Source of the DNA: Spirosoma luteum DSM 19990
Lineage (GTDB): Bacteria > Bacteroidota > Bacteroidia > Cytophagales > Spirosomataceae
Direction of reading: 5' to 3'
NCBI RefSeq assembly: GCF_000374065.1
Contig: NZ_KB893290.1
Span: 76,979 to 140,978 of the forward strand
DNA: 64,000 bases
Positions 1 to 8,265 of this stretch are shown here, in pieces (position 1 is the first letter of the stretch; the number at the start of each line of letters is the position of its first letter). Under the pieces are notes generated by a model. The model did not search any database, was not told where the DNA came from, and was given only the letters and a program-made list of their open reading frames with translations. The position numbers and the translations under genes are program-made.

Positions 1-726
1 GGACGTGAACTGTTCAATTATCTTTCTTTTGAAACAACGAAGCGCACTGCTGACGAGACAATGGCAGAGTTATTTGTGGAGAGGCCATTTATTGGAAGCT
101 TTGTCGCAGAGAGTAAACATAATGATCTGACCTTGTGGCGTATGTATGGAAAAGAAGCTCAAGCGGAGGCCAAAGGTTGTGCTTTGACAATTTACAGAAC
201 AAGTTTTATTGATAGTTTAAAAAAGAAAATAAGGTCAACAGATAAAGAAGCAGAAGTTCAGTCACAGAGTGAGGAGCAATTTACTTTCTATAATGTAGCA
301 TACTTATCAAAAAACAGGTTCATCGTTCCTGGCAAGAGTGATCCGGATGAAAATAAGTTAAACATATTAATGAGTGAATTGAAAGATAAAGCGATTGAAT
401 TAAATGATGACCAAAAGATTAGTGTAGTTAAACTTCTGAACGAGATAGCTTATTTGTTTAAAAGCTCGGAGTATCAATACGAGAATGAAGTGAGGTTAGT
501 CGTTCAGGGAGTAGGATTTACGAAAAAGATCAAAAAAGAAGGTAATGCCCCTAAAGTTTACATTGAACTGGTAGATATAATACCAGCACTAAATAAAATA
601 ACATTAGGTCCTAAAGTAGAACGGGCGGATGAGTGGGCGGCTGCTTTTAACTACCACATTAAAGATCAACTGATCAATAGGCAGAAAAAGGTAGAAATAG
701 TAATCTCTCATTTGCCTTTCAAATGA
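1..726 (+). CDS. DUF2971 family protein, 5'-truncated by window edge
   Basis: The frame is open from base 1, so the true start lies upstream; the ATG at 61 is only the first internal methionine. The visible part carries two marks of DUF2971: LWRMYGKE near its start, and a later YENEVRLVVQG stretch. The family's biochemical role is not established, although members are often found in variable genome regions near phage-defence or mobile genes. Codon use is strongly AT-rich, unlike almost everything downstream, and the AT-rich character ends abruptly near 836. I infer that this gene belongs to transferred DNA. Function is otherwise unknown. Confidence 0.75.
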   Translation, partial: GRELFNYLSFETTKRTADETMAELFVERPFIGSFVAESKHNDLTLWRMYGKEAQAEAKGCALTIYRTSFIDSLKKKIRSTDKEAEVQSQSEEQFTFYNVAYLSKNRFIVPGKSDPDENKLNILMSELKDKAIELNDDQKISVVKLLNEIAYLFKSSEYQYENEVRLVVQGVGFTKKIKKEGNAPKVYIELVDIIPALNKITLGPKVERADEWAAAFNYHIKDQLINRQKKVEIVISHLPFK

Positions 727-836
727 CAATATCCCTATATAACTATCCTAATCGAGAACAATTTAGTTTCTCTGCTTTTTTTCAAAGAAGACAATTTGAT
801 TATAAAAACCAATAAATTAAACTATTAAAAAAATTT

Positions 837-997
837 AGCGGATGCCCATAAAGACTACCCGTTGCGGAAAAACAACCCTGTACTACTGAACAGCCGTGGG
901 GCCTAATCGTTTGTACTATAATGCCTCTTTCGGAGAGGGAATTGAAACTGAACTGCCCATATTCCGGCAAGCTACTGAACCCCGTTTTTTACTATGA
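837..997 (+). pseudogene. 3' remnant of an unidentified gene, frameshifted
   Basis: Two GC-richer reading stretches join into one plausible protein tail if one base is removed from the GGGG run at 898-901. The first frame reads DAHKDYPLRKNNPVLLNSRG and the second continues PNRLYYNASFGEGIETELP to a stop at 995-997. That stop overlaps the ATG of the next gene as ATGA, the usual layout of a translationally coupled operon pair. The piece has no start of its own and begins where the AT-rich DNA ends. I read it as the surviving 3' end of an operon partner cut off by an insertion or deletion. I do not recognise the family. Confidence 0.4.
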
Positions 998-1995
998 ACG
1001 AGTCAATACATACAGCATCAATACCCGTGGGCGTAGTCGGTTTGGGGTTAATGGGTTGCAGCATTACTACGTGCCTGCTCATAGCCGGGCATCCGGTGGT
1101 AGCCATTGCTCCACTTCCCGCGGATATGGAAACCGCGGAGCCCCGCATTCGGGAACACCTGGCCAAAGCCTTTCAGAAAGGGCTGATTACCAACAGCCCA
1201 CAGGCCTACCTTGATCAACTTACCATCACCGAAGACTACGGTTTCCTGAAGGATAGTCGGGTAATCATGGAGTGTACGCTGGAAAACGTCGCCATCAAAA
1301 AATCGGTCTACGAAAAGATTGAAGCCGTGGTGGCCGAAGATGCCCTGATTACCAGCAACACCTCAGCGATACCCATCAGCCTGCTTCAGCAACAGGTTCA
1401 ATTGCCCGCCCGATTTCTGGGATTACACTGGTCGGAGCCATCCCATACGACCCGCTTTCTGGAGGTGATTTGTGGTGAACAGACCGATGTACAGGTGGCC
1501 GAATGGCTCTATGCCCTGGCGCACCAGTGGGGTAAAGAACCCACGCTGGTGCGTAAAGATATTCGGGGATTCATTGCCAACCGGCTGATGTATGCCATGT
1601 ACCGGGAAGCCTTCAACCTGGTCGAAAATGGCTATGCAACGGTGGACGATGTAGACCGGGCCTGCCGCAACAATACGGGTTACTGGATGACGCTCGCGGG
1701 TGTTTTCCGGTGGATGGACCTCACGGGCGTAGCGGCTTATCACACCGTCATGAAAGACCTGTTTCCGACCCTGAGCAATGAAACAGAAGTGCCTACGTTG
1801 ATTGATGATATTGTAAAGGCAGGGGGCAAAGGGGTTTCAAACGCCCACGGTTTTTACGATTACACCCCCGAAGAAGCTAAACTCTGGCAGGAAACCTACG
1901 AAGAGTTCAGTTACGACATTCGTCAGCTGGCGCTCAAATACCCGGCCGATGTAGTAAAAAAGAAACTGGCTCCTGAAGACGATGGTGGCAGCTAA
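994..1995 (+). CDS. 3-hydroxyacyl-CoA dehydrogenase family protein
   Basis: 333 residues, close to the usual length of the short NAD-dependent 3-hydroxyacyl-CoA dehydrogenases. The N-terminal Rossmann fold has GLGLMG at residues 16-21. A MECTLEN segment and GLHWSEPSH supply the Glu and His region expected of the active site, and the helical C-terminal domain starts around IRGFIANRLMYA. By family it oxidises an L-3-hydroxyacyl-CoA or a related 3-hydroxy acid with NAD+; the exact substrate cannot be read from sequence. HWSEP replaces the more familiar HFFNP-like motif, so an acid such as L-gulonate is also possible. The ATG overlaps the stop of the upstream remnant, which suggests the gene lost its operon leader. 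Confidence 0.85.
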   Translation: MNESIHTASIPVGVVGLGLMGCSITTCLLIAGHPVVAIAPLPADMETAEPRIREHLAKAFQKGLITNSPQAYLDQLTITEDYGFLKDSRVIMECTLENVAIKKSVYEKIEAVVAEDALITSNTSAIPISLLQQQVQLPARFLGLHWSEPSHTTRFLEVICGEQTDVQVAEWLYALAHQWGKEPTLVRKDIRGFIANRLMYAMYREAFNLVENGYATVDDVDRACRNNTGYWMTLAGVFRWMDLTGVAAYHTVMKDLFPTLSNETEVPTLIDDIVKAGGKGVSNAHGFYDYTPEEAKLWQETYEEFSYDIRQLALKYPADVVKKKLAPEDDGGS

Positions 1996-2124
1996 AAAGC
2001 GCGACCGTTGCCTGTCGGCGAAGTTCTGCCAGACAGTCGGTTTGGATGAAGACCGAATGCCTGCTTCGTTGAACACTTACTCTTTACCGAATATCGGAAG
2101 AGGTATATCTGATGCAATAACCCT

Positions 2125-2132
2125 TACCTTTG
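2125..2132 (+). promoter_or_regulatory. Bacteroidota -7 promoter box TACCTTTG
   Basis: TACCTTTG matches the TAnnTTTG -7 consensus and lies about 48 bases before the start of the DUF2911 gene. No clear TTG -33 element is seen at the expected distance, so this rests on the -7 box alone. Confidence 0.4.
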
Positions 2133-2180
2133 GGGTTCAAAAATTAAACGCATAAGGAACAGTTTCATCGTTCGTTCATC

Positions 2181-3035
2181 ATGAAGAATCTACATGTACC
2201 AGCACTGGCCGGGGCCATTCTGCTAACACTTTGCTCACTCGCTACCGTACAGGCACAGCTTAAAGTACCGGCTGCCAGCCCGATGCAAATCACCAAACAG
2301 AGTTTCGCCCTGGGCGATATTACCCTCGAATACTCCCGACCAGCGGTAAAGGGCCGGACCGTTTTCGGTGACCTGGTTCCCTACGACAAAGTATGGCGCA
2401 CGGGTGCTAATGGTACCTCAAAAATTACGTTTTCGTCCGACGTAAAACTGGAAGGCAAAGAGGTTAAAGCGGGTACGTACGGCCTGTTCACCATTCCGGG
2501 AAAAACCACCTGGGATGTCATGCTGTCCAAAGACCTGAACCTGGGTGCCAACGTGGGTGATTACAAGAAAGAAAACGAAGTAGTACGGGTTCAGGTAAAG
2601 CCGACCATGCTGGCCAACAAGGCAGAGACCTTTACCATCAACCTGGCCGAGATTATGCCCAGCTCCGCCGTACTGGAAATTATGTGGGACAAAACCCGCG
2701 TTCCCGTTGCCATTACTGCCGATATCGATCCATTAATCGTGAAAAACATCGAGGCTTCAATGGCGTCGGACAAGCCCGCTTATTTTGAGGCCGCCAGTTA
2801 TTACTACGATACCAACCGCGATTTAAAGCAGGCACTGGGTTGGGTGACCAAAGCCACGGAACAAAATCCGAAAGCGTTCTGGATCATGTTACTAAAATCC
2901 CGGATTGAATTGAAGATGAACGAAAAGGCCAGTGCCATCGCCAGCGCCGAGAAAACCGTAGCACTGGCAACGGAAGCTAAAAATATGGATTACGTTAAAA
3001 TGGCCAACGACCTGATTGCTTCCGCCAAGAAGTAA
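2181..3035 (+). CDS. DUF2911 domain protein, secreted
   Basis: 284 residues with a clear signal peptide ending near VQAQ (residue 26). Residues 30-175 carry the DUF2911 pattern: SPMQITKQSFALGDITLEYS, then GRTVFGDLVPYDKVWRTGAN, then KAGTYGLFTIPG. The last 100 residues are helical and contain one TPR-like unit (ALGWVTKATEQNPKAFW). Proteins of this type are exported to the periplasm or beyond in Bacteroidota; their molecular role is not established. A TAnnTTTG box lies upstream and a strong stem-loop downstream, so it appears to be transcribed alone. Confidence 0.85.
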   Translation: MKNLHVPALAGAILLTLCSLATVQAQLKVPAASPMQITKQSFALGDITLEYSRPAVKGRTVFGDLVPYDKVWRTGANGTSKITFSSDVKLEGKEVKAGTYGLFTIPGKTTWDVMLSKDLNLGANVGDYKKENEVVRVQVKPTMLANKAETFTINLAEIMPSSAVLEIMWDKTRVPVAITADIDPLIVKNIEASMASDKPAYFEAASYYYDTNRDLKQALGWVTKATEQNPKAFWIMLLKSRIELKMNEKASAIASAEKTVALATEAKNMDYVKMANDLIASAKK

Positions 3036-3051
3036 TAGCCTGTCATCCATC

Positions 3052-3094
3052 AAACAGGAACGGCGACCCCACTAGTGGGTCGCCGTTCCTGTTT
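3052..3094. terminator. Long perfect stem-loop after the DUF2911 gene
   Basis: Eighteen-base arms (3052-3069 and 3077-3094) beginning AAACAGGAACGG pair perfectly around a 7-base loop. It starts 17 bases after the stop codon. No strong T-run follows, but the position and stability fit a terminator. Confidence 0.65.
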
Positions 3095-3230
3095 AGCGAG
3101 TACGTTTAGCCAACACCATACAGCATCAGTGCAATGTCTTAGGCCCGACAACCATACCTCCCTCCTGCCCTACTGCCGTTCAGATAAAACGCCGAATCAT
3201 TATAGCGTAAAGCGCATTGATCGATAAACC

Positions 3231-4745
3231 CTAACGAATTGCCTTGTCCGGTAGCTGGGGTTTAATTCCTTCATCTACCGGCATCCGGTCCGGATTAGCC
3301 CCCGTCTTTTGCAGCAAATCAGCTAGTTGTGCTTTTAGTTGGGTCAACTGGCTGGCGTACCGGGGGTCACTAATCAGGTTGCGGTCCTCGGCCGGGTCAA
3401 CGGCCAGATGATACAATTCCGCCATGTGTTTATCGGGTTGCCCGTTACCGGTTGGGTAATGGATGTATTTCCACTGGTCTGTCCGGATGCCGCGCACGTT
3501 GGGCGTGTAGGGAAATTGCTTCTCGTAATTGTACTCGTAAAACCACGCCCTGCGCCAGTTGGTCGTGTCGCCCTGGGCTAGTCTGAGGAAGGATTGCCCA
3601 TGACTGGTTTTCAACGCCGGGGCACGGCATAACTCCAGCAGCGTCGGTGCCATATCAATCGTGAGTACCTGTTTATCCACCACTACCGGCTTCGTTGCGG
3701 GCGTTAAACCCGGAAACCGAACGATGAGGGGAATGTGAATACTGGGTTCGTGCATGGTCCGCTTATCCACCATCCCATGCTCCCCATTGAGTAAGCCATT
3801 ATCGGACGTAAATACAAAGATGGTATTGTCCAGCTCGCCCATATCGCTCAGGGTGCGGTAAATCTCCCCGACACTATCATCGACCGATAGAATGGTGCCC
3901 CAATAAGCGTGAATCATTGCTTCAAAATCCTTTACCCCGGCGGCCGTCGTATCCGGAAATTGCGCCCGCCAGTCGAACAGGGGGCCATAAATACCGTGCC
4001 AGGTCGTTAGCCGCTGTTTGATCCATTCGGGTTTATCGGCCAGTTCGAAGGCACTTTGCGGATAGGCGATACGAACGCCATTGAACGCCTTTTCGTATTT
4101 TGGTTCGGGGGTGTAAAAGCTGTGCGGAGCCTTATGGCCAAGCATCAGAAAAAACGGTTTGTCGTGCTTCTTTTTCAGCCAGTCATTAGCCATGTTGGAA
4201 ACGACGGTTGTGTAATAGCCCTTAACCACTTTACCGCCCTGGCCATTGACATTAAATTCAGTGTCCCAGTATTTACCCTGCCCTTTGTGGGTAACGAAAT
4301 AGTCGAAGCCGGGGCGGGGTTTGTCGTTTTCCTCCCCCATGTGCCACTTCCCAATGTAGGCGGTTTCGTACCCCGTCGATTGCAGGATGCCGGGTAAGCT
4401 GGGCAGGCTGGTTGGAAAGTCGGTGAAATTGTTGACTACACCATGGGCATGGGCGTATAAGCCACTCAGGATAGATGCGCGGCTGGGCGAGCAAAGGGAG
4501 GTAGTACAAAAGTAGTTTTTAAAATATACCCCTTCCGCAGCCAGCTTATCGATGTTGGGCGTTTTGAGGTATTGATTCCCGCCGACACTGAGGGCATCCC
4601 ACCGCTGGTCGTCGGTCAGAATGATAACTACGTTCGGCTGCTTTGACTCATTCGTCTTATCACGCTGGTTGCTACAGTTTGTAAAGCTGCTAAGAATTGC
4701 CAGGCCAATGCCAAGTCTGATTAGTATGGTTGATTTCACTCCCAT
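3231..4745 (-). CDS. Sulfatase (S1 family), lipoprotein
   Basis: 504 residues, full length for a type I sulfatase. A lipoprotein signal with Cys24 in FTNC suggests anchoring to an envelope membrane. VVIILTDDQRWD (from residue 39) gives the first metal-binding aspartates. LCSPSRAS places the catalytic Cys at residue 85 in the C-x-P-S-R motif that is converted to formylglycine. GKWHMGE and TSDNGLLNGEHG are later active-site stretches. By family it hydrolyses sulfate esters, probably from sulfated glycans. It is divergent from a GH43-like gene, a pairing common in polysaccharide-use regions. No formylglycine-generating enzyme is in the window. The substrate is not predictable here. Confidence 0.92.
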   Translation of the reverse strand: MGVKSTILIRLGIGLAILSSFTNCSNQRDKTNESKQPNVVIILTDDQRWDALSVGGNQYLKTPNIDKLAAEGVYFKNYFCTTSLCSPSRASILSGLYAHAHGVVNNFTDFPTSLPSLPGILQSTGYETAYIGKWHMGEENDKPRPGFDYFVTHKGQGKYWDTEFNVNGQGGKVVKGYYTTVVSNMANDWLKKKHDKPFFLMLGHKAPHSFYTPEPKYEKAFNGVRIAYPQSAFELADKPEWIKQRLTTWHGIYGPLFDWRAQFPDTTAAGVKDFEAMIHAYWGTILSVDDSVGEIYRTLSDMGELDNTIFVFTSDNGLLNGEHGMVDKRTMHEPSIHIPLIVRFPGLTPATKPVVVDKQVLTIDMAPTLLELCRAPALKTSHGQSFLRLAQGDTTNWRRAWFYEYNYEKQFPYTPNVRGIRTDQWKYIHYPTGNGQPDKHMAELYHLAVDPAEDRNLISDPRYASQLTQLKAQLADLLQKTGANPDRMPVDEGIKPQLPDKAIR

Positions 4746-4873
4746 AGGGTTTCATTTCGTGTTGTACCACCCTAAGAATAGAAAATTTCCAGTATTCTAC
4801 TGGCTAGTAGGTCGGTTATGCGCTACCTTAGGTCCGGTTAATTGGCGTTTGTTGTAACGTAGTATAGCAGAAA

Positions 4874-5872
4874 ATGGTAAAAAAAGCATTCGCACTGGTA
4901 GCATTGATTATCGGTATGCTACCCTCGGTTTTTTCGCAAAACCGCGTGCCGGCCCTACGACAGGACGTTCCCCTGGATTCTATTCGCCTGAGCGACCCGT
5001 TTATTCTGGCGGATAAAAATACGTCCATGTACTACATGACGGGTACGGGCGGCTTGTTGTGGAAAAGTAGCGACCTGAAAAAGTGGACCGGCCCGTTTCA
5101 GGTCGCCAAAACCGACCCTGCCTCCTGGATGGGAAAGAACCCGATGATCTGGGCAGCCGAGCTACACCACTACAAAGACAAGTACTACTATTTTGCCACC
5201 TTCACCAACCGGGACGTGAAAATTGACACGGTTGGCGAGAATATCATCGAACGTCGCGCCTGTCATGTGTTGGTCAGCGACAAAGCCGAAGGGCCTTACG
5301 TTCCCATGAAAGAGTCCATCTATCTGCCCGCCATTAAACCGACGCTGGATGGCACGCTTTGGGTGGATACAGATGGCAAGCCGTACATGGTTTATTGCTA
5401 CGAGTGGCTGCAAAACCTGAATGGAACCATCGAAAAAATAGAGTTGAAACCTGATTTGAGTGGTACGATCGGCGAAGGCAAACTGCTTTTCCGGGCCAGC
5501 GAGAGTCCGTGGAGCCGGGAGAAACAGCAGGACAAAATTGGCCCGAACAAGGTGACGGACGGGCCGTATCTGTTCCGTACCGGAACGGACAGGCTTGGCA
5601 TGATATGGACCAGCTGGATCTACGATGTCTATACGCAAGGGGTTGCCTATTCTAAAAGCGGCACCCTGGACGGCCCGTGGGTACAGGAGAACGACCCTAT
5701 CACTCCGCCCAATTATGGCCACGGCATGTTGTTCCGTACCCTGGAGGGCAACTGGTTGATGTCCGTTCACAGTCACATAAATAGGAATGGCCGTACGGTG
5801 CGGATTCCCCGTTTGTTCGCCGTGGACTTTTCGGGTGATAAGCTGGTTGTCGGTAAGCCGTACAAACCCTGA
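4874..5872 (+). CDS. Glycoside hydrolase family 43-like protein, secreted
   Basis: 332 residues: signal peptide (cleavage near residue 21, VFSQ) followed by a five-bladed propeller of GH43 type. RLSDPFILAD places the likely catalytic base at Asp41. LDGTLWVDTDGKPYMVY holds Asp159, the usual pKa-modulating aspartate. KVTDGPYLFR (Asp229) sits where the family normally has the acid Glu in an EGP motif. Members typically remove arabinofuranosyl or xylosyl units. The Asp for Glu change may mean altered chemistry or lost activity. A weak TACCTTAG box at 4824 could be part of its promoter. It starts 128 bases from the divergent sulfatase. Confidence 0.85.
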   Translation: MVKKAFALVALIIGMLPSVFSQNRVPALRQDVPLDSIRLSDPFILADKNTSMYYMTGTGGLLWKSSDLKKWTGPFQVAKTDPASWMGKNPMIWAAELHHYKDKYYYFATFTNRDVKIDTVGENIIERRACHVLVSDKAEGPYVPMKESIYLPAIKPTLDGTLWVDTDGKPYMVYCYEWLQNLNGTIEKIELKPDLSGTIGEGKLLFRASESPWSREKQQDKIGPNKVTDGPYLFRTGTDRLGMIWTSWIYDVYTQGVAYSKSGTLDGPWVQENDPITPPNYGHGMLFRTLEGNWLMSVHSHINRNGRTVRIPRLFAVDFSGDKLVVGKPYKP

Positions 5873-6112
5873 TTAACCGTCGGTGACTAGGCCGTTATCT
5901 GGTGTAGTGGTTGATAGTCGGACGTTAAATTCCTGCCAAAATCAGCAGCAGGTCCGGTACCCACTCTACAGGCTCCATAGCCGTTTACTAATGAACTTTT
6001 ACTATAATCCGGCAATCTCTCCACAACTATCCTTTCGTACATATAGGACATGTAGGTTTTTCATAGCCAGATTCGGGCGCAGCCGTGAGTCTGACAATAC
6101 ACAAAAACGCAC

Positions 6113-6634
6113 TTGTCTCTTACTCAACCTTATGATGAGTCTGCTTTGCTAAAGCGGCTTCAGACCAATACCCACGAAGGCTTTCAGGAACTCTATGACC
6201 GATTTGCGCCCACCTTCCTGCGGTTCCTGATTTCGATTGTTCACAATGAGGAACAAGCCGAGGATATACTACAGGATAGTTTCCTGAAAATCTGGCTTCA
6301 TCTGGACCACTTCGACCCGGATAAAGGGCGCTTGTACACCTGGATGCTGACCATCGTTCGCAATACAGCCTTTCGTACGCTACAGGCACCTGTCTGCTGC
6401 CCTTTGGAGGAGAGTACGCCGGAAGCCATGCCCTTTATCTACCTGCCCATTGACCTGATTGGCCTGGCCTCCTTGGTGGAATTAACACTGAATACAACGG
6501 AGCAGTGCATGATTGACCTGGTCTATTTTCAGGGATACACCTTTCAGCAGGTTTCCGATGAGTTTGGCTATCCCCTGGGCAGCGTTAAAACCTGGGTCCG
6601 GCGGGCGTTGCAGAAACTACGAGACAACGTATAA
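6113..6634 (+). CDS. RNA polymerase ECF-type sigma factor
   Basis: 173 residues. Sigma region 2 spans about residues 24-92 (FQELYDRFAP, EEQAEDILQDSFLKIW, YTWMLTIVRN). Region 4 spans about 119-170 (GYTFQQVSDEFGYPLGSV, a helix-turn-helix). It would direct core RNA polymerase to a specific promoter set. The start is taken as TTG at 6113: upstream in frame are TGA stops at 6086 and 6092 and no ATG or GTG lies between. No anti-sigma gene follows; the next gene is convergent. The preceding 240 bases hold no gene I can support. Confidence 0.88.
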   Translation: MSLTQPYDESALLKRLQTNTHEGFQELYDRFAPTFLRFLISIVHNEEQAEDILQDSFLKIWLHLDHFDPDKGRLYTWMLTIVRNTAFRTLQAPVCCPLEESTPEAMPFIYLPIDLIGLASLVELTLNTTEQCMIDLVYFQGYTFQQVSDEFGYPLGSVKTWVRRALQKLRDNV

Positions 6635-6694
6635 ACGATTTTCGGGTGTTAGCGTTGACCGGCTGTTGCGCACCAGACAGAAGTGCGGCCAGCG

Positions 6695-7435
6695 TTAATC
6701 AATAAACAGGGAAGGTTTCTCCTGCAACAGCCGCATCCGGTAGGCATTCATAGCCGTGCGGCCCAGTTGGCCAACCAGCCGGTAATTGACCACCACCCCT
6801 ACAGCCGCGCCAATGCCCGGAATCAGTTGCGCCATCTTGGCCAGGTCGATATAATCGCGGTACTCCTGCTGAAACGTCAGCCAATCGAACTGGTTGATAT
6901 CATCCGGCAACTGGCGGCTGTGCTCCTCCCAGTTGGCTACGTGCTGGTACACGATCTGACGACGCTCCTGACTCGAAAAGGCGAGTTGGAAAACGTAGAG
7001 AATGTAAACCCGTTCGCGGTAATCGCTAACCGAAAAACCGTACAGCGAGGCAATCTCGAACAGCATTTTCATTTTCAGGCTCAGCAGGATAGGGAAGTCG
7101 GCCAACCCGAGCAGAAAGCCGCCCGCCCCCGTGACTCCTCCCTCGGCAGCGCTCGTCTTTTTGTAGAATTCAATGCGCCTTGCTACGGCAGCATCCCGCT
7201 GAGTCAGCGTCTTACCTTCCACAGGGACTTTGGTCAGGTAACCAGCCCCGAACAGCACAGCCCGGGTCATTTGCTTGATTGTGGCCGTAATAACGGCGTG
7301 AATCCGGTTGGGAATAAACCGGTTCATCCGTTGCTGTATAGACGTGGATAATTTTCCAAAGCGGGATGGGGGCTTTTGCATAGCCTGTTGCCACCGCAGC
7401 AATTCCGTTTGAACGGCTTGTAGGTAAGGAGTCAT
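6695..7435 (-). CDS. EcsC family protein
   Basis: 246 residues matching the EcsC family (named after Bacillus subtilis EcsC). Hallmarks are a glycine-rich segment AAEGGVTGAGGFLLGLADFP, the helix PILLSLKMKMLFEIASLYG, and a C-terminal IPGIGAAVGVVVNYRLVGQLG hairpin that could sit in or on the membrane. No signal peptide is visible. The family's biochemical function is unknown. It is convergent with the sigma-factor gene and separated from it by 60 bases. Confidence 0.82.
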   Translation of the reverse strand: MTPYLQAVQTELLRWQQAMQKPPSRFGKLSTSIQQRMNRFIPNRIHAVITATIKQMTRAVLFGAGYLTKVPVEGKTLTQRDAAVARRIEFYKKTSAAEGGVTGAGGFLLGLADFPILLSLKMKMLFEIASLYGFSVSDYRERVYILYVFQLAFSSQERRQIVYQHVANWEEHSRQLPDDINQFDWLTFQQEYRDYIDLAKMAQLIPGIGAAVGVVVNYRLVGQLGRTAMNAYRMRLLQEKPSLFID

Positions 7436-7527
7436 GGGCGGGTCTGTTTTTTAGCGAAAAACCAGTATCTTCATCGAATTAAAAAAGCGCAGCGGGTGTT
7501 TACAACCTACATCCTCCTAAACCTCCA

Positions 7528-8265
7528 ATGGCAGTTGCCGGTATGAAGAATGTCCTTTTTCTGTTGTTCGCCCTGGTTTTCGTTTACTTTGCCAGCACCG
7601 GCTATAAAGCCTCCCGAACCGTTACTCCCGTTATTTCCCCGGATTCATCAATCCAGCAGGACAGTTCCGCTGGTAAGCCCTCGCTGTACGATCAGTTGAA
7701 TCTAAAGCAGGTTGGTTTGAAGAAAGCCATTTTTGACTATGCCCTGCACGGCTGGCAGAAAATAGACACCGCCAAGTCCATGCTGACCATCGTCGACTTT
7801 AGTCAGCCCTCCACGCATAAACGTCTGTACGTCGTTGACCTGGCGAAAAAGAAGCTTCTTTTCAATACCTACGTAGCACACGGACAGAAGTCCGGCGGTT
7901 TGGTTGCCAACGAATTTTCCAATACGCAATCCTCCTTTCAGACCAGCCTTGGTTTCTACAAAACGCTGAACACCTACATGGGCAAACATGGCCTTTCCCT
8001 GCAGCTGAAAGGGTTGGAGAAGGGTTTCAACGACAACGTGTACGATAGAAACATTGTTCTGCACGGAGCCGATTATGCCTGCGAGGAGTTCATTCGTAAA
8101 AACGGACGTTTAGGCCGTAGCCAGGGTTGCCCGGCGGTCCCGTACGCCGAATCGAAGGGTATAATTCAGGCGGTAAAGGGCGGTTCCTGCCTGTTTGTTT
8201 ACGCCCCCAATTCGGATTACCTCAAGCGCTCCGCTTACTTATCCAGCGAATATACGTCCTTATAA
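7528..8265 (+). CDS. Murein L,D-transpeptidase catalytic domain protein (YkuD_2 type)
   Basis: 245 residues with one N-terminal hydrophobic segment (about 8-24) acting as signal or anchor. The domain after residue 60 is the YkuD_2 type: VDFSQPSTHKRLYVVDL, VAHGQKSGG, IVLHGADYA (His179) and GRSQGCPAVP, which supplies the catalytic Cys201. By family it acts on the peptide stems of periplasmic peptidoglycan, although activity of this subfamily is less well proven than for classical YkuD. A second start at 7543 is possible. Its last 31 bases overlap the end of the convergent L,D-transpeptidase gene. Confidence 0.87.
   Translation: MAVAGMKNVLFLLFALVFVYFASTGYKASRTVTPVISPDSSIQQDSSAGKPSLYDQLNLKQVGLKKAIFDYALHGWQKIDTAKSMLTIVDFSQPSTHKRLYVVDLAKKKLLFNTYVAHGQKSGGLVANEFSNTQSSFQTSLGFYKTLNTYMGKHGLSLQLKGLEKGFNDNVYDRNIVLHGADYACEEFIRKNGRLGRSQGCPAVPYAESKGIIQAVKGGSCLFVYAPNSDYLKRSAYLSSEYTSL

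Noticed and set aside
921..1214. 97-codon plus-strand frame before the hydroxyacyl-CoA dehydrogenase
   Set aside because: It runs through the remnant and into the dehydrogenase in another frame; the composition is not protein-like.
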